A stretch of 64,000 bases of DNA from Zeus faber (taxonomy: Eukaryota; Chordata; Actinopteri; Zeiformes; Zeidae). The translations under genes were made by a program, and so were the position numbers. Of this stretch, positions 56,301 to 64,000 are shown one piece after another. The stretch's first letter is position 1; each line of letters opens with the position of its first letter. The notes below the pieces were generated by a model. That model ran no database searches. It saw only the letters and a list, made by a program, of their open reading frames with translations, and was not told where the DNA came from. Location: contig OY482864.1 in assembly GCA_960531495.1 (NCBI GenBank), positions 8,477,644 to 8,541,643 of the forward strand, read 5' to 3'.

Positions 56301-56666
56301 CTCCCTCCTCTCCCTCGTTCCCTGAGGCCCATAAAAAACAAAGACCCTCAAACAAAGACCCCTATACGCAATGTCCGCTCCCAGCACCCTCCCCTGCTCC
56401 ACAACATAAACCCCCTCTACCCTCACCCCCCTGTCCCCGAAAAGGATACCCACCCCTGAACTGTGAACGCCCCCCACACTCCAGACTGACGCCCCCTTGT
56501 CCCACTCCCTCGAAAAAATTCCCACGTCCCTCTCATCTCTCAAATGAACCTCTTGCAAGAAACAAATTGTGCATCCCAAACCCCCAACAAAATCAAAGAC
56601 TGCCCTCCTCTTAATTGAGTTCCTCATTCCCCGTGCATTGATTGTGACAACCCCCAAACAATTCAT
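53380..56666 (-). pseudogene. Tx1-like ORF2: endonuclease and RT
   Basis: Starts MNCLGVVTINARGMRN (ATG at 56666). The endonuclease has LQEVHLRDERDVG, GGDFNLDIGRD and, near its end, FFSDHDG. RT follows with LFKKGDTSDLNNWRPLTMLC, VVGLDQAKPFDRVNWGF (motif A), a damaged RQGCPLSPLLYILYMEPL region, and SQYAYDTTLLLDSD. In that last motif the expected YADD reads YAYD. The C-terminus ends near 53380. Frame changes occur near 55960, 55110, 54800, 54360 and 53800, and about 65 bp present in the second copy are absent near 54480. The protein would nick the target and copy the RNA there. Inactive. Confidence 0.88.
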
Positions 56667-56768
56667 TTAACACAGGTGATGAAAACCAAAATCGTGCCCT
56701 GAAAACCCTCCAACCCAAAAAACACCAAAAAACAATACCCCCATCTGAACACAGCAACAAACCCAACG

Positions 56769-58101
56769 TCAGCCATACAACCCCAACACCATGTCCTCCG
56801 GGCTCTCGTCCATGAGTTGACCCCAGGAATAGGGCATGTTGTTGGGGGAGGCGGGTGAACCCCATGGCCCCCCCTGCCCGTCACTCTCCAAAGGGGAGGG
56901 GCTTTCCTCCAGAGGGGGGGTCTCGCCCCTGACATCTGCCACCACTCTCTCCCTTAGGCCCGCCCTCCCCACAACACCCCCTGCTACTTCCCTCATCTTT
57001 TTGGGGTCCTACTTGCCCAACTGGAGGTGGTCCCTCTTCCTCTGGGTCGCCGCCTGGGTGCCTGACCCGGCTGAATCTGCCGGTGGTGATGTCTCAAGAG
57101 GAACCGTCGCAGGTGTAGGGAACGCCGCAGGAGACGCTTCTGCAGATGGAGCTGCCATCGGCTGGGACACTACAGGGAGAACCTCCCCAGGTTCTGCCAC
57201 AGAAAGAGCAGCTGCCGTGGGGGGAGCCGGGACACACCGGGACAGGGGGCACCGGCACCGAAAAAGCAGGCGGGTCAACCGCGGTTGGAGCCGCGGAAGG
57301 AGGATGCGCTGGCTCCGCAGTCGGTCGATCCGGCTCCCTCTTGGGGCCGCCTATGCCCCTCAAAGCGGCCGCGTAGGCCCTGCTGCACTCCTTGGCGAGC
57401 TGCTCGGACGATTCGCAGATGTGGCAGGCCCTGGGCATCGGACACTCCCTTGCCCCATGCCCAAGGGCCTAACAAAACCTGCACCTTGTTTGGCCACATT
57501 CTCCCTCCGCGTGGCCGCTAGCCCTGCACCTACGGAAGACAGCTGGCTGCCTCGATAAAAACAAGTAGCCCCGATCTGCCCCGATGTTGAAAAACACCGG
57601 GGGGTGGGCCAAACCCCCCACCCCCGCCGCGTCCTGCCCCGGGAGGGTCTGATACTGGCGCTTACCTGTCCAGATGCCGTTGCTGTCCCTCAGACGCCTC
57701 GGGGCAGTCAGCACCTCCGCGTACCTCCCCAGGAACGCCGCCACAGCCTGATCCGACACATAGGGGTTGTACATGTGGACCGTCACCACCCGAAAGTTCG
57801 GCCTGTCCAGGCTTTGCAGATTGAAAAGGGAGACTGGCCTTGCTCCCGCTTGCCGCCTGCTCTCCTCCAGGGCCCTGTCGCACACTTCCTGTCCCAGAAA
57901 GGTGACGTCGAAACTCCTCTCCGCGTTGTTCGTCTGCAGGCAGAGTATATTCTCCGCCTTCAGTTTCAGGGCCCCAAGCAGGACAGCCCTCCCAAAGAGC
58001 TCCCTGGTCATCATGGGCTCCTTCTCTTCATTCCACCTATAGCGTAGCGTAGCCCTTAGCCCAGCTCTCGGGTCCGACTGTGAAGTTCCAGCCTGCGCCA
58101 T
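56769..58101 (-). pseudogene. Tx1-like ORF1 with CCHC zinc knuckles
   Basis: ATG at 58101 (MAQAGTSQSDPRAG). The N-terminal part lacks known domains. It is followed by a zinc-knuckle region in which the first knuckle starts RCRASGHAEGEC, the second contains CRFC, and a third starts ECPMPRACHICE, in the CX2CX4HX4C pattern. A Pro/Ala-rich tail with KRDHLQLGK leads to the end near 56770. Frame changes near 57470 and 57280 break it. ORF1 proteins of this type bind the element RNA. Confidence 0.82.
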
Positions 58102-58243
58102 GTTGCAGCTGTGCTTTCTTGTTTCTCCAACAGCGAAAAAAACCTCTCCACCGGACACTAGAGTCCCCAAGCAGGTTTCACATATGATACCGGATGTTGC
58201 AAAACACCCTCAGGATCATGGTGTCCCCCCTACCCGTCGAGAA

Positions 58244-58290
58244 TCTTTAGTAAAAGGCGAAAGGCTTATTCTGAAGAGAAACCAGTGTAA
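58244..58290 (-). pseudogene. U5 snRNA copy c, 5' part
   Basis: On the - strand: start near TACACTGGTTTCTCTTCAG, then AATAAGCCTTT and CGCCTTTTACTAAAGA (the duplicated 16 bases) before the LINE. It completes the 53210-53283 half. Confidence 0.92.
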
Positions 58291-58337
58291 TTAATTAGAT
58301 TGATGCAAAATGATGGAAATGGGTGTTGGTGCCATCG

Positions 58338-58356
58338 CCTATCAGAATGACGGTCC
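58338..58356 (-). promoter_or_regulatory. PSE of U5 copy c
   Basis: GGACCGTCATTCTGATAGG on the - strand, at -48 to -66. It is conserved with the element before copy a, so the promoter of the interrupted gene is still present and reads into the LINE. Confidence 0.7.
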
Positions 58357-58442
58357 TGCTGTGACAGCCTGCTCTGCATTTCCCTGAAAAGCCCCAGACG
58401 TGGGAGCATGACGGTCGAAGGAACATCAACATACTGTTCCGC

Positions 58443-58514
58443 CTCCCCGTCGGGGAATTGAACGCCGGTCTCCAGCGTGACAAGCAGGGATACTGGCCAC
58501 TATACTAACGAGGA
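58443..58514 (-). tRNA. tRNA-Asp-like gene T4 (GTC)
   Basis: 72 nt, the best-preserved copy: TCCTCGTTAGTATAGTGG, anticodon loop TTGTCAC (GTC), T-arm GGCGTTCAATTCCCC, acceptor end GACGGGGAG. Against the vertebrate tRNA-Asp I recall, only a few bases differ, including a mismatch in the anticodon stem. It lies about 150 bases before U5 copy c. It may be functional. Confidence 0.83.
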
Positions 58515-59120
58515 TCCGCCGGGTGATCATTCACAGAGCAAAGTTAAAAATATCTTTTGTCACAAGGAAAACGTATCTGCAGACAGATGGTTACGGTAAG
58601 CCTAATTTAGCTGGACAAATGAAATGGGCCGATGTATGTCCTCGGCAAGGGATGGGCTAATATTTTGGTTCAAGGGCCGGTTAGAGTTTTGAATACCATG
58701 TGAGAGGCCACATTCAAGTTTATTCAATTTCCTTTCGGCTTTTTGGCTCATCAAATGAGGAAGAAGCTTCAAAAAGGGACTTGACTTTTGAGCATGTTTT
58801 GAGCAGAAACTGGCACACAGAATTAAAATCGCTTTAGAGATACGACAACCGTACAAAATGTAGGTGGAACGATTTAACCGGCTTGGGGACAACCCGCTGG
58901 GTTTTCAGACCATGGCTTTAATCATTCACTTTAAAATGAAAGGAAATTCACACTCTGTATTGTTCACTCGTATTCCTGTATCTGAATTACTGCGTGGAGG
59001 TGTGGGGTAACATGTACCAAAAAAGAGCCATGCAGGATTGACTCAGTTTTACGCTTTTACTGCGAGTGAGGCAGATATCTTAGTGTTAACCACTCTGTGA
59101 TTTACTTATACAATGTTGTT
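58515..59120. repeat. U5-unit spacer
   Basis: hAT-like block (58638-58955), LINE fossil (58957-59035) and short downstream spacer, equivalent to 52594-53209. No gene. Confidence 0.75.
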
Positions 59121-59203
59121 GGGCTTCGCCAGTTGGAAAACTCTACCAAAAATAGGCGAAACTCTTAGTTGTCCCTCTCCACGGAAGTCTTTAGTAAAAG
59201 GCG
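59121..59203 (-). pseudogene. U5 snRNA copy d, 3' part (split by LINE)
   Basis: 3' half of a further U5 gene, with Sm site CTATTTTTGG, ending at the same base as copy c (CGCCTTTTACTAAAGA at 59188-59203). The second Tx1-like LINE begins immediately after. The 5' half is outside the window or lost. One arm of the 3' stem is changed (AGAGTTTTCC). Confidence 0.9.
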
Positions 59204-59342
59204 GTTTATGTGGTTTTCATTCAAAACATCACCAAAACATACAATCCCCACACCACTGTGGGACAAGGCGTTTCCGGAACAAACAGAGAATGATAACCGC
59301 CCAACAATTCTTTACACGTGACAATTTGCATAATCCCAAACC

Positions 59343-62221
59343 CTACACTAAGCCCAAACCCCCTTTCCACCTCTCTCGGGCCGCGTGCTGTCCCCATCTC
59401 CCCACGTCTGCCCTGATCCTCCCTCTCACCACCTCCTCCACCCTCCTTATGACCCCCTCAACCCCACATCTCCCGAGCCTGATGAGGTCCTGCCTGGCCA
59501 CCCACAATCCCTTCTTGAAGAGGCTTTTGAGAAGCCAGAGCAGGAAACCTTCCCTCCTGTTCCCCCCTCTGCCCACCCCCCTCTCCACGCTGGTCCAGGT
59601 CAGGGTGAACCCTCTCCTCACCCTGCTTAGTAGCTCCCCTGCCCTTGCCCACACCACCCCCGCGAAGGGGCAGTCCCACATGACATGAGCGATGGTCTCC
59701 TCCTCCGAGCACGCGGCTGGTGGCACCCGGGGGATGTCGCCAAACCCCGCTGGTATGTGGTGGTACGTACAGGCAGTGCTTTCTGGAGGCAGGACCAGTT
59801 CAGGTCCTCGAGCCCACTATCCAGGCCGGGAGGCCGGACCTCCAGCTAGACTGCCGCCGGAATCCCTACGGCAGCCGGTGCGGTCACCCCTCGTCTCGGC
59901 GTAGAGCCTCCTCTGGTCCAGCCCCAAACCCCCCTCCCAAGCCTGGGGGTGAGCCCGAAGCCACTTCGCCGCATGGCCATAGTGCCATGGCATCTGCTCT
60001 GACCGGGGCCCCAATTTGCCCAAAGGCCCCATCACCCTCCTCGCCTGGTAGGAGAAATACAGCCGGAGGAAGTGTCCCGATGGGTGGACCACCGGAGAGG
60101 ACAGCTCCCTCAACAAAAAGGATACAAAATAACCGTCCAGTTTTAGTGGGAGGTGAGGCACGCCCCTTCCGCCCTCCCCGATCGGCGCGTACATCCGGGC
60201 CCTCGCCGCATACTCGCACCGGCCTCCCCACACGAATCCGAACATGAGCCGCGTGAGGGGCGCCCGCATGCTTGCCGGCATCGGGAAGACGTATGACAAG
60301 TACAGTAGGGACGGCAACACGTCTGCCTTCAAAACCAGCACCTTGCCCGTAAGGGTCAGTGTCCTGGATTTCCACAGGGCGACTTTCCTCTGGACAGCTT
60401 CTATTCGCCCGGTCCAATTTACCGTGGCGCTGTGGGCTGCCTCAAAATCCACCCCGAGTATTCTCAGGAGTCCTACGCAGAGCGGCAGCCCCCCTGGTGC
60501 GTCCATCCTTCCCTTCCACCGCCCAAAGAACTTGACCGAGGTCTTCGCCAGATTTAGCTCGGCGCCAGACACTCGGCCAAACTCCTGGAAGATCTCCAAA
60601 AAGCGGAGCAGGCAGGCATCACTGTCCAGCAGCAGGGTGGTGTCATCCGCATACTGGGACAGCTTTACCCTAAGGCCGCCGCTGCCTGGCACCAGCAGTC
60701 CCCTCACACCGGGTCAGCCCGAATGGCCGCCGCCAGGGGCTCCATGTAAAGGATGTAGAGCAGGGGTGAAAGCGGACACCCCTGTCTTACCCCTGCGTGC
60801 AACCCAAAAGGTTCCCCTAGGTGCCCATTAACACAAACCGTGCTCCCCACGGCCGCGTACAACGTACGCAGCCACCCAACGAACAGCTTCCCTAAACCTA
60901 CTCTCTCTAAGACTCTAAACATAAAGCCCCAGTGAACCCTATCGAAAGCTTTGGCCTGATCGAGGCCTACCACCATTAGGGGTAGCCCTCTATCTTCCAC
61001 CCAAGCGATAGCGTCTCTGATGAGCTGGAGGTTCCATCTCACAGAGCGCCCAGCCACTCCAGACTTCTGGTCCACGTGGACCGCATCCGGGAGCACTGTG
61101 CGCAGACGGTCAGCGAGGACCTTAGCTAGAAGCTTGTAGTCCATACACAGCATGGTCAATGGCCGCCAGTTATTAAGGTCAGAGGCGTCTCCCTTCTTGA
61201 AAAGAAGGGAAATCACCTCCTTAGCCATCGACCCTCCAAGAGCCCCCGCGCGGAGGACCTTGGTCAGCACCTCTAGCACCACCGGACTGAGCACACCCCA
61301 AAATTAGAGATAAAACTCGGCCGGCAGGCTGTCGATGCCCGGGACCTTTCGCTTTCCCATCCTTCGGAGGGCACCCTCAAGCTCCTCCAGAGTGAGGGGG
61401 GTCTCCAAAGCTTCTGCCAGGTCAGGCGGCACGCCGCGGGCAACCCTCTCTAAGAAAAAAAAAAACTCTGGCGAAGCTGCCACTGATCCGTCCTCCTCGA
61501 GGATACTGGGATTTAACTTCCAGTATCCCAGGCCGAAGACTGGAGCACAGGACCGGACCCGGAGGAGGACCCCATCGTGGTCCGAGAAAAAGACGGGGAG
61601 CACCCGCCCAGACAGCAGGCCCAAGGATCTTGAAAGAAAAACATAGTCCAGCCTCCTCGCACTCCCCTGGGTGTTTCGCCATGTGTGACCATCCAGTCGC
61701 GGGGTGACCACCCTCCCCCCGTCCACCAGCCCGTGCCCCGCCATGAAACCCTTGACACAAACCCCGCTCGTGTCCCTCCCTATATCTAAGTTGAAATCCC
61801 CCCCAATGATCACCTGTCTGTTGGTGGCCAGGTGTGGTCCGAGACCGGCCACCATCTCCCTTCTCTCCCTCGTTCCCTGAGGCCCATAAAAAACAAAGAC
61901 CCTCAAACAAAGACCCCTATACGCAATGTCCGCTTCCAGCACCCTTCCCTGCTCCACAACATAAACCCCCTCTACCCTCACCCCCCTGTCCCCGAAAAGG
62001 ATACCCACCCCTGAACTGTGAACGCCCCCCACACTCCAGACTGACGCCCCCTTGTCCCACTCCCTTGAAAAAATTCCCACGTCCCTCTCATCTCTCAAAT
62101 GAACCTCTTGCAAGAAACAAATTGTGCATCCCAAACCCCCAACAAAATCAAAGACTGCCCTCCTCTTAACTGAGTTCCTCATTCCCCGTGCATTGATTGT
62201 GACAACCCCCATACAATTCAT
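59343..62221 (-). pseudogene. ORF2 of the second Tx1-like LINE
   Basis: ATG at 62221 (MNCMGVVTINARGMRN). The endonuclease is open down to about 61450 (GGDFNLDIGRD, FFSDHDGVL), then joined in frame across the deletion to LERVARGVPPDLAEALETPL. RT motifs are LDQAKAFDRVHWGF, AGVRQGCPLSPLLYILYMEP and an intact SQYADDTTLLL. Breaks are a stop near 61300, a one-base deletion near 60705 (the first copy has the extra C), and an interruption near 59770. The RT core is better preserved than in the first copy. Confidence 0.88.
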
Positions 62222-62509
62222 TTCAACACAGGTGATGAAAACCAAAATCGTGCCCCGAAAACCCTCCAACCCAAAAAACACCAAAAAACAATACCCCCAT
62301 CTGAACACAGCAACAAACCCTACGTCAGTCATACAACCCCAACACCATGTCATCTGGGCTCTCGTCCATGAGTTGACCCCATGAATAGGGCATGTTGTTG
62401 GGGGAGGCGGGTGAACCCCATGGCCCCCCCTTCCCATCATTCTCCAAAGGGGAGGGGCTTTCCTCCAGACAGGGGGGTCTCCCCCTGACATCTGCCGCCA
62501 CTCCCTCCC

Positions 62510-63859
62510 TTAGGCCGTCCTCCCCTTGACACCCCCTGCCACTTCCCTCATCTTTTTGGGGGCCACCTTGCCCAACTGGAGGTGGTCCCTCCTCTTCCTG
62601 TGGGTCGCCGCCTGGGTGCCTGACGCAGCGGAATCTGCCGGTGGTGATGCCTCAAGAGGGACCGTCGCAGGTGGAGGGAACGCCGCAGGAGACCCTTCCG
62701 CAGATGGAGCCGCCATCGTCAGGGCCACCGCAGGGAGAACCTCCCCAGGTTCTGCCACAGAAAGAGCAGCAGCCGCAGGGGGGGCCGCCGCAGGAGGAGT
62801 TTCGGGGGGGGGCGGGCACTTGGGGGCCGCCTGCCCAGGGACCCCCACACGGCGGTGCTGCCCCGGGGGCCGTGGCTGCAGCCGGAGCCGTGCAGGGGAA
62901 ATGCTGCGGGAGAAGCCTTTCCGGGGACCACCGCAGGAGGAGCCAATGTCTTTTTGGCTATCACCGGAGGTCCCGCCGCATTGGGCGCCGAGACCGCCGC
63001 TCCTGGCAAATCCAGCGCCAAATCTGGATCCCCCTGATGCCGGCACACCGGGACGCCGCGGGAGGAGGATACGCTGGCTCCGCAGTCGGTCGATCCGGCT
63101 CCCTCTTGAGTCTGCCTATGCCCCTCAAAGCGGCCACGTAGGCCCTACTGCGCCCCTAGGCGAGGTGCTCGGACGATTCGCAGATGTGGTAGGCCCTGGG
63201 CATCGGACACTCCCTTGCCCCATGCCCAAGTTCCTGACAAAACCTGCACCTTTGCTGTCCACATTCTCCCGCTGCGTGGCCGCTAGCCCTGCACCTACGG
63301 CAGAAAGCCGGCTGCCTCGAATAAAACAGGTAGCCCCGATCTGCCCCGATGTCTAAAAACGCCGGGGGGTGGGCCAAACCCCCCACCCCCGCCGCGTCCT
63401 GCCCCAGGAGGACCTGATACTGGCGCTTACCTGTCCAGATGCCGTTGCTGTCCCTCAGGTGCCTCAGGGCAGTCAGCACCTCCGTGTACCTCCCCAGGAA
63501 CGCCGCCACAGTCTGATCGACACATAGGGGTTGTACATGTGGACCGTCACCACCTGAAAGTTCGGCCTGTCCAGGCTTTGCAGATTGAAAAGAGAGACTG
63601 GCCTTGCTCCCGCTTTCCACCGGTCTCCTCCAGGGCCCTGTCGCACACCTCCTGTCCCAGGAAGGTGACGTCGAAACTCCTGTCGGCGTTGTTCGTCTGC
63701 AGGCAGAGTAGATCCTCCGCCTTCAGTTTCAGGGCCCCAAACAGGACAGCCCTCCCAAATAGCTCCCTGGTCATCATGGGCTCCTTCTCCTCCTTCTGCT
63801 GATAGCGTAGCCCTCAGCCCAGCCCTCGGGACCGACTGTGAAGTTCCAGCCTGCGCCAT
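62510..63859 (-). pseudogene. ORF1 of the second Tx1-like LINE
   Basis: ATG at 63859 (MAQAGTSQSVPRAG). Three zinc knuckles are visible: CRRCRASGHAAGEC, CRFCQELGHGAREC and a third starting CHIC. A long Pro/Ala/Gly-rich tail contains a stretch of about 190 bp not present in the first copy, and the end reads KVAPKKMREVAGGVKG. Frameshifts lie near 63500 and 63150. Confidence 0.82.
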
Positions 63860-63940
63860 GTTGCAGCTGTGCTTTCTTTCTCCAACAGCGATAAAAACCT
63901 CTCCACCGGACACTAGAGTCCCCAAGCAGGTTTCACATAT

Positions 63941-64000
63941 ATTGCAATTCGCATAATCCCAAACCCTACACCAAGCCCAAACCCACTTTCCACCTCTCTA
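63941..64000 (-). mobile_element. Third Tx1-like LINE, 3' end (runs off window)
   Basis: 60 bases matching the LINE 3' region (compare 59322-59378, starting GCATAATCCCAAACCCTACAC). It is placed head-to-tail directly behind the 5' end of the second LINE. The last 115 or so bases of the 3' UTR are missing at the junction. Confidence 0.8.

Larger units (their letters stand above)
53284..58243 (-). mobile_element. Tx1-clade LINE inserted in U5 loop I
   Basis: 4960-bp non-LTR retrotransposon in the same orientation as the interrupted U5 gene. It has ORF1 (CCHC knuckles) and ORF2 (APE endonuclease and RT). The 3' end reads AATAAAAACCACATAAAC with no poly-A. The left and right flanks carry the perfect 16-bp duplication TCTTTAGTAAAAGGCG (53268-53283 and 58244-58259). 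The clade call rests on the L1/Tx1-type RT sequence and the gag-like ORF1. Tx1 elements include several site-specific lineages (U2 snRNA, 5S rRNA, microsatellites). Several frameshifts make this copy inactive. Confidence 0.9.
59204..63940 (-). mobile_element. Second Tx1-clade LINE in U5 loop I
   Basis: 4.7-kb copy of the same LINE family, joined to U5 at exactly the same base and in the same orientation as the first. It differs from the first copy by indels: an extra piece near 59825-59880, about 190 bp more in ORF1 (62760-63060), and a deletion of about 480 bp between endonuclease and RT (near 61455, beside an A-run). Its 5' end at about 63940 abuts another LINE copy rather than U5, so its second target duplication cannot be seen. 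Confidence 0.88.

Noticed and set aside
56277-56614. Pro-rich + strand frame repeated at 61832-62169
   Set aside because: Antisense shadow of the Tx1-like endonuclease in both LINE copies.

Overview
The window is repeat-rich vertebrate DNA, most likely from a teleost fish. The evidence is an L2 LINE, Rex1-like and RTE-like LINE pieces, a Tx1-clade LINE, a tRNA-derived SINE with the conserved tail found in many fish SINEs, a PNMA-type Gypsy element, and a retrovirus with a gamma-like pol and env layout. I see no intact host protein-coding gene. The host content is small-RNA genes, and the longest open frames belong to transposons.

U3 region (1-20951 and 31258-32580). This is a tandem array of U3 snoRNA (SNORD3) genes on the + strand. 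I count eleven U3 or U3-like copies. Five are near full length (1196, 8597, 10134, 11580, 17854) and six are decayed or cut (2964, 13118, 14330, 16161, 19073, 31710). The well-conserved units alternate between about 1.54 kb and 1.45 kb because of an optional block of about 120 bp. The array was invaded by an L2 3' fragment, a Rex1-like LINE holding an RTE fragment, SINEs, and a 10.3-kb endogenous retrovirus (20952-31257). The retrovirus has paired LTRs, a broken pol and env, and almost no gag. A related unit near 15200 keeps the uninterrupted target sequence.

Middle (32581-34215). Unclassified sequence, a (TG)64 microsatellite and a GC-rich repeat with spurious long open frames.

U5 / tRNA-Asp region (34216-64000). 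A second tandem array on the - strand has units of about 0.94 kb, each carrying a tRNA-Asp-like gene followed downstream by a U5 snRNA gene with its own PSE-like promoter. One U5 copy is complete (35010-35129) and one is a 3' fragment (52261). Two others are split at the same base inside the invariant loop I by sense-oriented Tx1-clade LINEs. The first LINE (53284-58243) is flanked by a perfect 16-bp target-site duplication that is the U5 loop I sequence itself. The second (59204-63940) joins U5 at the identical base and abuts the 3' end of a third copy at the window edge. This points to a U5-snRNA-targeting retrotransposon, the strongest finding here. Another unit was entered by a full-length L2 LINE (36395-50538). 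That element was in turn entered by an 8.8-kb Ty3/Gypsy element (40965-49734) with paired LTRs, a 4-bp duplication and a PNMA-like gag. A pogo-like transposon remnant lies at 51263-51840.

How the parts relate: both arrays are multicopy small-RNA loci with snRNA-type promoters, and retroelements have accumulated in both. Any transcription of the Tx1 LINEs could come from the U5 promoter into which they are inserted in sense orientation. All calls come from reading the sequence and from recalled family motifs. No alignment or database search was run.
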